64,000 nucleotides of DNA from Mycobacterium paraseoulense (lineage in GTDB: Bacteria; Actinomycetota; Actinomycetes; Mycobacteriales; Mycobacteriaceae), in the NCBI RefSeq assembly GCF_010731655.1, contig NZ_AP022619.1, positions 5,518,001 through 5,582,000 of the forward strand. The letters are read 5' to 3'. Numbering within the stretch: the stretch's first letter is position 1; each line of letters begins with the position of its first letter. The translations under genes and the position numbers were made by a program. Positions 1-8,836 of this stretch are shown here, piece by piece. The notes under the pieces are model-generated. The model had not been told where the DNA came from. It made no database searches and saw only the letters and a list, made by a program, of their open reading frames with translations.

Positions 1-127
1 CCGCCGAGGTGATGTCGGCCAGGGTGGTGCCGTGGAAACCACGCTCCGCGAACAGCTTTCGTGCGGCTTGCTCGATGGCCTGCCTGGTCTGGCGGCCCTT
101 GGCGGTGAGCGTGTCCTGGGCGGGCAT
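1..127 (-). CDS. TetR-family regulator, N-terminal part (cut by window edge)
   Basis: Reading down from ATG at 127, the protein begins MPAQDTLTAKGRQTR and continues into a typical TetR helix-turn-helix start (AARKLFAERGFHGTTLADI). Only about 42 residues are inside the window. Its ATG shares one base with the stop of the upstream HMG-CoA-lyase-like gene (TGATG), so it is the last visible gene of the minus-strand operon and probably its local regulator. The ligand domain is outside the window, so the effector cannot be guessed. Confidence 0.85.
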   Translation of the reverse strand, partial: MPAQDTLTAKGRQTRQAIEQAARKLFAERGFHGTTLADITSA

Positions 128-1035
128 CAGGTGCGCATCCGGTCGCCGGCCCGCAGCAGCGCGCTCGGCAGGTCGTGGCCGACAACGGACTTCGCCACGC
201 CGGCCGCGGCGATGGCGGCCTGCAGGTCGACGTCGACGTCGATGCCGCTGTCGCGCAGCAGGTACACCAAATCCTCGGTGGCGATGTTACCGGTGGCCCC
301 CGGTGCGAACGGACAACCGCCCAGGCCGCCGACCGAGGCGTCCAGTCGGGTCACTCCGGAGCTGACCGCGGCGTAGGCGCTGGCCAGCCCGCAGCCGCGG
401 GTGTTGTGGAAATGACCGCCCAGCGGCAGGTCGCCGATCACCGGAAGCACCTGTGCGATCAGGGAGCTCACGCGCCCCGGGGTGGTGGTGCCGATCGTGT
501 CGGCGATCGACAGGCGGTCGGCGCCGCGGTCGCGGGCGGCCGCGGCGATGTCGAGCACCCGCCGGGGCGGGGTGGGGCCTTCGAACGGTGAGTCCCACGC
601 GGTGGCGATGACCACCTCGACGGTCACCGGAAAGCTTGAGGGGCCGTCGTGCGCGATGGCGACGATCTCGTCGATCGCCGCGGTGGCCTCGGCGCTGGTC
701 CGCCCGACGTTGGCCATGCTGAACGCGTCGTCGGCGGCCACCACGTACTCGATCGAGCGCAGCCCCGCCGCGACGGCACGCCTGGCGCCGTTCGGGCTGG
801 CCACCAGGGCGGAGAACTCGATGTCGGGGTAGTCGTGCAGGTGCGCGGCGAGCTCGGCGGCGTCGGCCATCGACGGCACCTTCGACGGCGAGACGAACGC
901 GGTGGCCTCCACCTCGCGGACCCCGGTCGCGGCGATCGCCGCCAGCAGTTCGAGCTTGTCCGCCAACGGGATCGGCGTCTCGATCTGCAGGCCGTCGCGC
1001 AGCGCGACCTCGCGGATGGTCACGTGCCCGCTCAT
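127..1035 (-). CDS. Hydroxymethylglutaryl-CoA lyase-like protein
   Basis: 302-residue DRE-TIM metallolyase. The start carries the RDGLQ active-site motif (about residue 13), the metal-binding HFHNTRG lies near 207, and the Cys loop GGLGGCPFAPGATGN follows, all hallmarks of HMG-CoA lyases, which split 3-hydroxy-3-methylglutaryl-CoA into acetoacetate and acetyl-CoA. Length matches the family. The ATG overlaps the CoA-transferase stop by four bases (ATGA), indicating translational coupling. With a CoA-transferase upstream, the natural substrate may be another 3-hydroxy-3-methylacyl-CoA; that part is inference. Confidence 0.9.
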   Translation of the reverse strand: MSGHVTIREVALRDGLQIETPIPLADKLELLAAIAATGVREVEATAFVSPSKVPSMADAAELAAHLHDYPDIEFSALVASPNGARRAVAAGLRSIEYVVAADDAFSMANVGRTSAEATAAIDEIVAIAHDGPSSFPVTVEVVIATAWDSPFEGPTPPRRVLDIAAAARDRGADRLSIADTIGTTTPGRVSSLIAQVLPVIGDLPLGGHFHNTRGCGLASAYAAVSSGVTRLDASVGGLGGCPFAPGATGNIATEDLVYLLRDSGIDVDVDLQAAIAAAGVAKSVVGHDLPSALLRAGDRMRT

Positions 1036-2288
1036 ATCACCACCTCCGCCCGCAGCTCGTCGAGCTCCTCGGCGCTCTTGCCCAGCAGCCCGATGTAGAC
1101 GTCGTCGTTGTGCTGGCCGGGCCGGGCGGGACCGGCGGCGCGGACCCGGCCCGGGGACTCCGAGAGCACCGGGACGATGCCCGGGCCCAGGACGTTGCGC
1201 CGCACCCGCTCGTCGTAGTGCTCGACGAGCATGCCGCGGGCCCGCAGCTGCGGGTCGTTGACCACCTCCGCGACCGTGTTGATCGGACCGGCGATCACCC
1301 CCGCGGCGCTGAGGGTTTCGATGATGTCACCGGGCTCACGTTCCGCGGCCCACGCGCCGATGATCTCGTCGAGCGTGTCCTGGTTGCGCCCGCGCGCGAC
1401 GTGCGTGGCGAACCGGTCGTCGACGGCCAGCTCCGGGCGGCCCATCGCCTTGCACAGCCGGGCGAAGACGGTGTCCTGGTTGGCGGCGATCACCACCCAC
1501 GAGCCGTCGGCGCTGCGGTAGATGTTGGACGGCGCGATGCCCTCCAGCCGGGTGCCCGACGGTCCACGCACCACGCCGCCGACGTCGTAGTCGGGAATGG
1601 TGGATTCCTGCACGGCCAAACAGGATTCGGTCAGCGCGACGTCCACAACCTGGCCGCGCCCGGTGACGCCGCGGCGGTACAGCGCGGCCAGCGCACCCTG
1701 GGCGCCGAACATGCCGGCCAGGCTGTCGCCGAGGGAGAGCGCGAGCCGGGGCGGCGGGCCGCCGGGGAAACCGTTGAGGTGCCGCAGCCCGCTGGCCGCC
1801 TCGGCCACCGAGGCATAGCCGGCCTTGCGGGCGTCGGGCCCGGTCTGCCCGTAACCGGACACCCGGACCAGGATGATGCCCGGGTTGCGGGCGCTGAGCA
1901 CGTCGTAGCCCAGGTCCCATTTCTCCAGCGTCCCCGGGCGGAAGTTCTCCACGACGATGTCGGACTTCTCGACGAGGTCGCAGAACAGTTCGCGGCCGCG
2001 TGGGCGGCGCAGGTCCAGGGTGACCGCCCTCTTGTTGCGCGCGTGGACGGTCCAGAAGACGTGCTCCCCGTCGAGCTCGGCCTGACCCCAGGTGCGCAAC
2101 GGGTCGGGGGCGCCGGGCGGTTCCACCTTGATGACGTCGGCGCCCATGTCGCCCAGCAACCGGCCGGCGAAGGGGCCCGCGATCAACGTGCCGAGCTCGA
2201 GCACCCGGATGCCGTCCAGCGGTCCGGCCGGTGCCATGCGCCGCTCCTGGTCATCGCTGCGCTCTGCATCGTCGCCGGCGGTCGTCAT
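1032..2288 (-). CDS. Class III (CaiB/BaiF) CoA-transferase
   Basis: 418 residues from the ATG at 2288, which overlaps the stop of the upstream hydrolase (ATGA). The N-terminus LDGIRVLELGTLIAGPFAGR and the following GDMGADVIKVEPPG are diagnostic of the formyl-CoA-transferase / alpha-methylacyl-CoA-racemase superfamily. The frame stays open far upstream, but that stretch is antisense reading of the hydrolase gene and lacks family features. At the usual catalytic carboxylate position the sequence reads VDVALTES, so Glu rather than Asp is present, as in many family members. It presumably makes the thioester that the HMG-CoA-lyase-like enzyme cleaves. Confidence 0.92.
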   Translation of the reverse strand: MTTAGDDAERSDDQERRMAPAGPLDGIRVLELGTLIAGPFAGRLLGDMGADVIKVEPPGAPDPLRTWGQAELDGEHVFWTVHARNKRAVTLDLRRPRGRELFCDLVEKSDIVVENFRPGTLEKWDLGYDVLSARNPGIILVRVSGYGQTGPDARKAGYASVAEAASGLRHLNGFPGGPPPRLALSLGDSLAGMFGAQGALAALYRRGVTGRGQVVDVALTESCLAVQESTIPDYDVGGVVRGPSGTRLEGIAPSNIYRSADGSWVVIAANQDTVFARLCKAMGRPELAVDDRFATHVARGRNQDTLDEIIGAWAAEREPGDIIETLSAAGVIAGPINTVAEVVNDPQLRARGMLVEHYDERVRRNVLGPGIVPVLSESPGRVRAAGPARPGQHNDDVYIGLLGKSAEELDELRAEVVI

Positions 2289-3466
2289 TGCCTGCCCGCG
2301 AAGTCGTGACGGACCAGCCAGTCGGTGACGATGTCGACGGCCGCGCGCAGCTTGTCGCGCTGGTCGGGCCCCGCGTAATAGTGGGTGGCGCCGGGAATTT
2401 CGTGCATCTCCTTGTCGTGATGCCCGATCGCGTCGAAGAGCCGTCGGGTGTGGCTGGGGGTGCAGGCGTCGTCGGCCAGGTTGCCGATCACCAGCGCCGG
2501 GACCGCGAGGTCGGCGCCGCAGGCCACCCCGTCGCCGCGGGCGTCGTCGTAACTCCATTGCGAGAGCCAGCCCCGCAGCGTGGAGAAGCGGGCCAGCCCG
2601 ACGGGGCTCATGTTCACCACCTGAGGATCCCCCAGGTAGCAGGTTCCCGGGGTGCGTTCGTTGGGATCGACGGTCGGGTCCAGCCAGCGCGGGTCGGCCA
2701 TGGTGCCGTGCACCACGAAGCAGAACTCCTCGTCCGGACGTCCGGCGGCCCTCAGTTCGGCCAGCTTCTCCTTGACCCACGCGGTGATCCGGCGGTTGCG
2801 CATCACCTGTGCCCGGCGATACCGGGCCAGGAATTCTTGGCGGTAGGGCGGCTGGTTCGGGTTGTCCGGGTTGTACAGGTCCAGCTCGGGATCGCGCTTG
2901 GTGGGGTCGGATTCGTCGAGGATCGACGCGTCGAGCCATTCGGTCAGCGTGCCGTGCCGGCTGATGTGCGCCGCCAGCAGCATGATGCCGTCGGCGGGGA
3001 TCAGGTCCAGGGCGGTCAGGTCCGGGCCGTCCCCCGACGGGCTCGACGTGATGGTCGGGTGCTGGGCCTGCTGCTGGTAGAACACCGACAGCGAGCCGCC
3101 GCCACTCCACCCCGCCAGCACCACCTTCTGATAGCCCAGCCGCTTCTTGGCGTCCTTGATGCACTCGCCGAGGTCCTCGACGACCTTCTCCATCAGCAGC
3201 GCCGAGTCCGTGCCGCGGAACCGGCTGTTGCAGTAGATGACGTGGTGGCCGGCCCGGGCCAGCGCATTGATCATCGGCAGGTAGGCGCCGCCGCCGATGG
3301 GATGCATGAACACCAGCACGGTGTCCGACGGCTTGTCCTTCGGCTTGAGCAGGTAGCTCTCCAGCACCGTGATCTCGGCGAGGCCGCCGTACACGTCGCG
3401 GACGCCGGAATCGTTCTGGAAGGCAACGAGATAGGGGAATCGGTCGTATTCGTGGCGGGTCGTCAT
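2285..3466 (-). CDS. Alpha/beta-hydrolase
   Basis: 393 residues, starting MTTRHEYDRF at ATG 3466, two bases after the stop of the dioxygenase-like gene. The nucleophile elbow GWSGGG (GxSxG type) near residue 120 and an HPIGGG segment that may form the oxyanion hole mark an alpha/beta-hydrolase; a C-terminal GATHYYAGP supplies a candidate catalytic His. No signal peptide is seen. Operon position between a ring-cleavage-type cupin and a CoA-transferase suggests ester or C-C hydrolysis in a catabolic pathway, but the substrate is unknown. Confidence 0.8.
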   Translation of the reverse strand: MTTRHEYDRFPYLVAFQNDSGVRDVYGGLAEITVLESYLLKPKDKPSDTVLVFMHPIGGGAYLPMINALARAGHHVIYCNSRFRGTDSALLMEKVVEDLGECIKDAKKRLGYQKVVLAGWSGGGSLSVFYQQQAQHPTITSSPSGDGPDLTALDLIPADGIMLLAAHISRHGTLTEWLDASILDESDPTKRDPELDLYNPDNPNQPPYRQEFLARYRRAQVMRNRRITAWVKEKLAELRAAGRPDEEFCFVVHGTMADPRWLDPTVDPNERTPGTCYLGDPQVVNMSPVGLARFSTLRGWLSQWSYDDARGDGVACGADLAVPALVIGNLADDACTPSHTRRLFDAIGHHDKEMHEIPGATHYYAGPDQRDKLRAAVDIVTDWLVRHDFAGRQ

Positions 3467-3468
3467 GG

Positions 3469-4560
3469 TCAGTGTTGTCCTAAGTCGTGCGCCAGCACCT
3501 CGGCCGAGGGGGTCAGGCGCCGGCGGGTGTCGACGGCGATCACTTGCCAATCGACGCGGGAGTAGTCGTCGAACTTGCGGCGCGCCCGTTCCCGGGCCTT
3601 TTCCGGTGCGCCGTGGTGAACGCCTTGCGGCGCATGGGAAATCAGGCCGGGCGGCATCGGGATGCCGTAGAGCGAGCCGCCGTGGAAGAAGGCGATCTCG
3701 TCATAGTCGACGTTGCGGTGATACCACGGAGTGCGCTCGGTCCCCGGAACCCCTTCGGCCGGCTTCGGCAGGAAGTTCATCACGTAGACGCCGGTGGCCT
3801 GCATGAACAGGTGCACCGTCGGCGGCAGGTGCACGCTGTCGGAGGTCACGACGTTGTAGTCGGCGATGTTGAAGGTGAACGCGAAGTTGTCACCGCGCCA
3901 GCCCTCGACGTCGAGCGGATGGTGTTGGTAGAACAGCGTTGTCGGCCCGCCTTCGTGGATCAGCCGGACCTCGTACTCGTCGCGTCCGTCGTCGTCGATG
4001 GGTGCCGGTTCGGGGATGGTGGCCTGCGACGGGTCGAACGGGAAGTGCCGGCCGAGCGGCCCGGGCGGGGGCACCCGGAATTCGTCGGTCGCCTCGACCA
4101 TGAGCAGCGTCGTCTCGCCATCCGGCACCTGGCGCCAGGTGCACGCCTTGGGTAGGTAGACCCAGTCGCCTTCGGAGTAACGCAGGGGGCCGAACTCGGT
4201 TTCGAGCAGACCGGCGCCCCGGTGCACGAAGCACAGCAGGTCGCCGTCGACATGGCGTACGTAGAACGGCATCGGCTCGTGGCGACGGCTCAACAGGATT
4301 CGGCAGTCGGCGTTGCTGAACATCAGCAGGGGACCGCCGTCGGCGTCGGTGGCATCGCTGGGCTTGAGCTCGCCGGCCAGCACGTCGACGGGGCGCAGCG
4401 GGCCGACCGACCGGTAGGCGGTGGGGTCGTGACGGCGGTAGAGGTTCGCGGTGCGGCCGGTGAATCCGCCCCGGCCGAGCTCGTCGTCCTTGAGGCCGTC
4501 GAGGTCGGCATGCAGGCGCCGCGGCGTCTTGCCTTTTCGCATGTGGACGAAGGATTCCAT
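3469..4560 (-). CDS. Homogentisate 1,2-dioxygenase-like cupin protein
   Basis: 363 residues. The segment YHRNVDYDEIAFFHGG near residue 285 and the ending GVHHGAPEKARE match the iron-binding core of homogentisate dioxygenases, non-heme Fe(II) ring-cleavage enzymes. It is shorter than typical homogentisate dioxygenases (about 430-440 residues), and no maleylacetoacetate isomerase or fumarylacetoacetase is nearby, so the substrate may differ. It is the first gene of the minus-strand operon, and a palindromic candidate operator lies about 35 bp upstream. Confidence 0.82.
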   Translation of the reverse strand: MESFVHMRKGKTPRRLHADLDGLKDDELGRGGFTGRTANLYRRHDPTAYRSVGPLRPVDVLAGELKPSDATDADGGPLLMFSNADCRILLSRRHEPMPFYVRHVDGDLLCFVHRGAGLLETEFGPLRYSEGDWVYLPKACTWRQVPDGETTLLMVEATDEFRVPPPGPLGRHFPFDPSQATIPEPAPIDDDGRDEYEVRLIHEGGPTTLFYQHHPLDVEGWRGDNFAFTFNIADYNVVTSDSVHLPPTVHLFMQATGVYVMNFLPKPAEGVPGTERTPWYHRNVDYDEIAFFHGGSLYGIPMPPGLISHAPQGVHHGAPEKARERARRKFDDYSRVDWQVIAVDTRRRLTPSAEVLAHDLGQH

Positions 4561-4593
4561 GGGTGACCCCCGGTTCGGGCGACTACAAAACTG

Positions 4594-4609
4594 AAAGTGA
4601 CATTACTTT
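4594..4609. promoter_or_regulatory. Candidate operator AAAGT-N6-ACTTT
   Basis: Inverted repeat AAAGTGACATTACTTT sits 34 bp upstream of the first gene of the 1-4.56 kb operon. The position fits repression by the TetR protein encoded at the far end of the same operon. Binding is inferred from position and symmetry only. Confidence 0.4.
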
Positions 4610-4662
4610 TCGTTTCCGGCGCGCACAAGGCCGGATCCGCCGACCATGCGCGGCTGCCACGG

Positions 4663-4686
4663 TCTGATATCGCCCGCGCTATCAGA
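4663..4686. terminator. Weak hairpin after fadB4
   Basis: Seven-base inverted repeat TCTGATA / TATCAGA separated by 10 bases, just past the minus-strand fadB4 stop. There is no T-run. It could end the fadB4 transcript or be a second protein-binding site for the next operon. Confidence 0.3.
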
Positions 4687-4731
4687 TCCTGCGAAGCCCA
4701 CCCCGACCGGGCGCGGCCGGTTCGGCCGGCG

Positions 4732-5703
4732 TCAATTCCGGACGCGCACCACGACCTTGCCCTTGGCGGTGCGGTTCTCCAGGGACGCCACCGCGGCGGC
4801 GGCCTCATCCAGGGGATAGACCTCGGGGTTGGGTGCGGCCAGCCGGCCCGAGCTGAGCAGCATCTCGAGCCCGGCCCACTGCTCGGCCAGCGCGTTCGGG
4901 TGCGTCGCGGTCCACGCCCCCCAGCCCACGCCCACCACGTCAATGTTGTTGAGCAGCAACCGGTTCACCTTCACCGTCGGGATGTCCCCGCCGGTGAAGC
5001 CGACGACCAGCAGCCGCCCGCCGGGGGCGAGGGACCGTAGCGAATCGGTGAACCGGTCGCCGCCGACCGGGTCGAGCACGACGTCGACGCCGCGTCCGCC
5101 GGTCAGCTCCTTGACCGCGTCCTTGAACCCGTCGGCGAGCACCACGTCGGTGGCCCCGGCGGCCGTCGCGACGTCCGCCTTCTCTTCGGTGCTGACCACG
5201 GCGATGGTGCGCGACGCCCCGAGCAGCGGCGCCAGCCGCAGCGTCGACGTCCCGATGCCGCCGGCGGCGCCCTGCACCAGCACCGTCTCGCCCTGGGCCA
5301 GCCGGCCGCGCACCGTCAGGGCGAAGTACACCGTCAGGTCGTTGAACAGCAGGCCGGCACCCGCCTCGAAACTCACGTTGTCGGGAAGCTTGAACACCCG
5401 GTCGGGCTGCAGGATTGCGACCTCGGCCATGCCGCCGCTGAGCATGGTCAGTCCGACGACCCGGTCGCCGGCCTGCACGTGTGCGTCGCCCGGCGCCGAG
5501 CGCACCACCCCGGCGATCTCGGCCCCCAGCACGAACGGCGGCTCGGGGCGGTACTGATAGAGGCCCCGGGTCAGCAGGGCGTCGGGGAAGGCGGCACCGG
5601 CGGCGTGCACCTCGACGACCACGCCGTCACCCGACGGTTCGTCGACCTCCGCCACCTCGATCGCGTCCGGACCGTCCAGCCGGGTCACCCGTGCAGCTCG
5701 CAT
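4732..5703 (-). CDS. fadB4: NADPH:quinone oxidoreductase-type MDR protein, FadB4-like
   Basis: 323 residues from MRAARVTRLDGPDAIEVAEV at ATG 5703, the same length and start pattern as mycobacterial FadB4 (Rv3141-like). It is a zinc-free medium-chain dehydrogenase/reductase with a Rossmann motif GAAGGIGTSTLRLA near residue 145 and the family segment FNDLTVYFALTVRGRL. The frame is open further upstream, but the added residues are unlike the family. Proximity to fadE23/fadE24 suggests lipid or enoyl-CoA metabolism; the physiological acceptor is not known. Confidence 0.9.
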   Translation of the reverse strand: MRAARVTRLDGPDAIEVAEVDEPSGDGVVVEVHAAGAAFPDALLTRGLYQYRPEPPFVLGAEIAGVVRSAPGDAHVQAGDRVVGLTMLSGGMAEVAILQPDRVFKLPDNVSFEAGAGLLFNDLTVYFALTVRGRLAQGETVLVQGAAGGIGTSTLRLAPLLGASRTIAVVSTEEKADVATAAGATDVVLADGFKDAVKELTGGRGVDVVLDPVGGDRFTDSLRSLAPGGRLLVVGFTGGDIPTVKVNRLLLNNIDVVGVGWGAWTATHPNALAEQWAGLEMLLSSGRLAAPNPEVYPLDEAAAAVASLENRTAKGKVVVRVRN

Positions 5704-5725
5704 GGTCGGACAGCCTACTGCCGGC

Positions 5726-6724
5726 TCAAAATCCGTCGGCGACCCGCACCACCGCCCGCCCGGTGAACTTGCCGGCGCGCACCTGGTCCAGCACCTCGAC
5801 CACGTCCTTGACGTCGACCTCGCTGATGAGCGCGTCCAGATGACGCGGACGCAACGAATCACCCAGCAGCGCCCACAGTTTGCGGCGCCGGTCGATCGGC
5901 ATCAGCACCGAATCCATCCCGAGCAGCGCGACACCGCGCAAGATGAACGGCATCACCGTGGTGTGCAACGCGGGACCACCCGTCAGGCCGCTACAGGCCA
6001 CCGCCCCGCCGTAGTCGACGGCACTGAGCACGTCGGCCAGCGTCGCGCCGCCCACGCAATCCACCGCGGCCGCCCAGCGCGCCTTGGCCAGCGGCCGCGG
6101 TTTGGCGTCGGGATCCTCCGGCAGCCGGCCGATAACCTCCGCGGCGCCAAGCTCTTTCAGCAGCCCGGCCGCCGACTCCTTCCCGGTCGAGGCGACCACC
6201 CGATACCCCGCGGCGGCCAGCAAATCGACGCTGACCGAGCCCACGCCGCCGGAGGCGCCGGTGACGACCACCGATCCGGCGCCGGGCTGGACGCCCCAGT
6301 CGATCAGCGCCTGCACGCTCATCGCGGCGGTGAAGCCGGCGGTCCCGATCGCGGCGCCATCGCGCGGGCTCAACGCGCCGAGCGCGACGACCTGGTCGGC
6401 CGGCAGCCGCGCGTATTGCGCGTAGCCGCCGTGGTGGCCGGTGCCGATCTGATACCCGTGGGCCAGCACCTGCTCGCCGACGGGGAAGTCGGGGGACTGC
6501 GACTCGACGACCTCGCCGGTCAGGTCGATACCCGGCACCACCGGGTAGCCGCGCACCACGCCGCCGCGCGGGGTCAGCGCCAACGCGTCCTTGTAGTTGA
6601 CGCTCGAATAGAGCACCCGGATCGTCACCTCACCGGGCGGCAGATCCGAGTCGCTCAATGTCTCGACCGAGGCGGTTATCCGGTCACCATCTTCGCGGGC
6701 GACGAGCGCTTGAAACGTGTCCAT
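5726..6724 (-). CDS. YhdH/AcuI-type NADPH-dependent reductase (acrylyl-CoA reductase family)
   Basis: 332-residue MDR protein. The N-terminal region LYSSVNYKDALALTPRGGVVRGYPVVPGIDLTG matches the YhdH/YhfP branch whose characterised members reduce acrylyl-CoA with NADPH. The nucleotide-binding motif GASGGVGSVSVDLLAAAG lies near residue 155. It ends 22 bp upstream of the fadB4 start on the same strand and probably shares its transcript. It diverges from the aldo/keto reductase across a 22-bp gap, so both promoters must be very compact. Confidence 0.87.
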   Translation of the reverse strand: MDTFQALVAREDGDRITASVETLSDSDLPPGEVTIRVLYSSVNYKDALALTPRGGVVRGYPVVPGIDLTGEVVESQSPDFPVGEQVLAHGYQIGTGHHGGYAQYARLPADQVVALGALSPRDGAAIGTAGFTAAMSVQALIDWGVQPGAGSVVVTGASGGVGSVSVDLLAAAGYRVVASTGKESAAGLLKELGAAEVIGRLPEDPDAKPRPLAKARWAAAVDCVGGATLADVLSAVDYGGAVACSGLTGGPALHTTVMPFILRGVALLGMDSVLMPIDRRRKLWALLGDSLRPRHLDALISEVDVKDVVEVLDQVRAGKFTGRAVVRVADGF

Positions 6725-6746
6725 GCCTCGACGCTAACCTCACCGT

Positions 6747-7604
6747 ATGGATTCCTTTCCACTCGGTCGCTTTTCGGTCTCCCGGGTCGGCTTCGGCGCC
6801 ATGCAGTTGCCGGGCCCCAACGTGTTCGGCCCGCCCCGGGACCGCGACGAGGCGCTGGCCGTGTTGCGGCGGGCGGTCGAACTCGGCGTCGATCACATCG
6901 ACACCGCCCAGTTCTACGGCCCCGACGTCGCCAACGAGCTGATCCGCGAGGCGCTGCATCCCTATCCGGAGAACCTGGCCCTGGTGAGCAAGGTCGGCGG
7001 GCGCCGCGACGACGGCGGCGGCTGGCTGCCGGTCGACGCACCGGCCGACCTGCGCCGCGACATCGAGACCAACCTGCGCGCCCTCGGCGTCGACCAATTG
7101 GCCGCGGTCAACCTGCGCGTGTTCGAAAGCGACGGTCCGGATCAGCTGTTCGACGACCAGCTTTCGGTCATGATCCAAGCGCGCGAGGCGGGGTTGATCG
7201 GCGGCATCGGGCTGAGCAACGTCAATCGCGAACACCTGCTGCACGCCCTGGACCGCACCGAAATCGCGTGCGTGCAAAACGCTTTCAATCTCATCGACCG
7301 GTCGTCGCAGCCCGTTCTCGACGAGTGCACGGCGCGGGGTATCGCGTTCGTTCCGTTCTTCCCGCTGGGGGCCGCCTTCATCCAGCCGAACCCCGTGCTC
7401 ACCCACGAACTGGTGGTCGAGGTCGCCGATCGGCTCGGACGGACGCCGGCGCAGGTCGCGCTGGCGTGGACGCTGAGCGTGGCGCCCAATGTGCTGCTGA
7501 TCCCCGGCACCTCGTCGGTGCGTCACCTGGAGGAGAACCTCGACGCCGCGTCCGTCCAACTCGACGACGACACCCGCGAGCGGCTGGACGCGGTCGCTAT
7601 TTGA
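6747..7604 (+). CDS. Aldo/keto reductase
   Basis: 285 residues with an AKR barrel start (VSRVGFGAMQLPGPNVFG), catalytic DHIDTAQFYG (Asp and Tyr, about residues 49-58), the Lys in LVSKVGG near 82, and the NADPH-site ending PGTSSVRHLEENL. It resembles plant-pathogen and bacterial oxidoreductases of the Tas/YajO group. The 3' end overlaps the fadE23 3' end by eight bases in convergent orientation. No substrate can be assigned. Confidence 0.9.
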   Translation: MDSFPLGRFSVSRVGFGAMQLPGPNVFGPPRDRDEALAVLRRAVELGVDHIDTAQFYGPDVANELIREALHPYPENLALVSKVGGRRDDGGGWLPVDAPADLRRDIETNLRALGVDQLAAVNLRVFESDGPDQLFDDQLSVMIQAREAGLIGGIGLSNVNREHLLHALDRTEIACVQNAFNLIDRSSQPVLDECTARGIAFVPFFPLGAAFIQPNPVLTHELVVEVADRLGRTPAQVALAWTLSVAPNVLLIPGTSSVRHLEENLDAASVQLDDDTRERLDAVAI

Positions 7605-8802
7605 GCTCGGCCGACGACAGGCCCAGCAAGCGGCGGGCGACCACCAACTGCTGAATCTGCTGGGTGCCCTCGAAGATGTCGAGGATCTTGGAGTCGCGCG
7701 CCCACTTCTCCAGCATCGATTGCTCGGAATAGCCGGTGGTGCCGGCCAATTCGACAGACTTGAGGGTCACGTCGCTGGCCATGCGGCCGGCCTTGGCCTT
7801 GCTCATCGAGGCCTCTTTGGAGTTGGGGATCTTGTTGTCGGCCTGCCACGCCGCGCGCAGCGCGAGCAGGTAGGCGGCCTCCCAGTCGGCCTCCATCCGC
7901 AGGAACTCCGCCGCCGGGGCGCTCTGGGCGTGCGACGGTTTGTCGTAGGAGATCTCCACCCCGGCCTCGGTGAGGATCTTGCGGATCTCCTCCAGGGCGG
8001 CGCGGGCGACCCCGATCGCCATGGCGGCCACGATGGGCCGGGTGTTGTCGAAGGTCTCCATCACCCCCGAAAAGCCCTTGCCGACTTCGATTTCGGGGTT
8101 TCCGAGCAGGTTTTCCTTGGGGATTCGGACGTTGTCGAACCGGATCGCGGCGGTGTCGGAGCCCTTGATGCCGAGCTTGCGCTCGAGCCGTTCGACGGTG
8201 ACGCCGGGGTGCTCGCGCGGAACGATGAACGACTTGATCGCCGCACGGCCCTGCGACTTGTCCAGCGTGGCCCACACCACGATGTGGGTGGCCCGCGAGC
8301 CGGCGGTGACGTAGATCTTCTCGCCGTTGATCACGTACTCGTCGCCGTCCAGCTTGGCGGTGGTCGACACCGCCGCCGAGTCGGAGCCGAAGCCCGGTTC
8401 GGTGATGGCCATCGCCGCCCACACCTTGCCCAGGCGCTCCAGCTGTTCGTCGGTGGCGACGGCGGAGATCGCCGCGTTGCCCAAGCCCTGATAGGGGACC
8501 GAGAGCATCATCGCGACGTCGCCCCAGCAGGCCTCCAAAGTCTGCAGCAGCGCGGCCATGTTGGCGCCGTTGTGGTTTTGGTCCCGGTCCTGGTTCTCGT
8601 CGCCCAGGTTGTCGGCCCCGGCGAATTCGATCGATTCGGACGCGCCCGCGAACAGGTTGTACAGCGTGTCGAGTTCGACCGGGTAGGCGTGTTCGGCGAG
8701 GTCGTACTTGCGGGCGATCGGCCGCATCAGCTCGGCGGCGCCCTGATGGGTCTTGACGACGACCGCTTGCAGCTTGCGGGGCAGTTCCAGATTGATTGCC
8801 AT
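7597..8802 (-). CDS. fadE23: Acyl-CoA dehydrogenase FadE23
   Basis: 401-residue flavoprotein acyl-CoA dehydrogenase: an AITEPGFGSDSAAVS signature at about 132-147 and a C-terminal EGTQQIQQLVVARRLLG typical of the family. It directly follows fadE24 (34-bp gap, same strand), the Rv3139-Rv3140 arrangement of M. tuberculosis, where such tandem FadE pairs often form an alpha2beta2 enzyme. Heteromer formation here is inference from the pairing. Confidence 0.92.
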   Translation of the reverse strand: MAINLELPRKLQAVVVKTHQGAAELMRPIARKYDLAEHAYPVELDTLYNLFAGASESIEFAGADNLGDENQDRDQNHNGANMAALLQTLEACWGDVAMMLSVPYQGLGNAAISAVATDEQLERLGKVWAAMAITEPGFGSDSAAVSTTAKLDGDEYVINGEKIYVTAGSRATHIVVWATLDKSQGRAAIKSFIVPREHPGVTVERLERKLGIKGSDTAAIRFDNVRIPKENLLGNPEIEVGKGFSGVMETFDNTRPIVAAMAIGVARAALEEIRKILTEAGVEISYDKPSHAQSAPAAEFLRMEADWEAAYLLALRAAWQADNKIPNSKEASMSKAKAGRMASDVTLKSVELAGTTGYSEQSMLEKWARDSKILDIFEGTQQIQQLVVARRLLGLSSAELK

Positions 8803-8836
8803 GGTTGGTCTTTCGGTAGTCCGGATCGGTGACGGC

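Noticed and set aside
2231..3565. Long plus-strand ORF of 444 codons
   Set aside because: Antisense shadow of the hydrolase and CoA-transferase genes; Arg/Gly/Val-rich with no domain, a product of high GC.
5702..7654. 650-codon plus-strand ORF across two genes
   Set aside because: Runs antisense to the YhdH-like gene and out of frame through the aldo/keto reductase; no recognisable domain.
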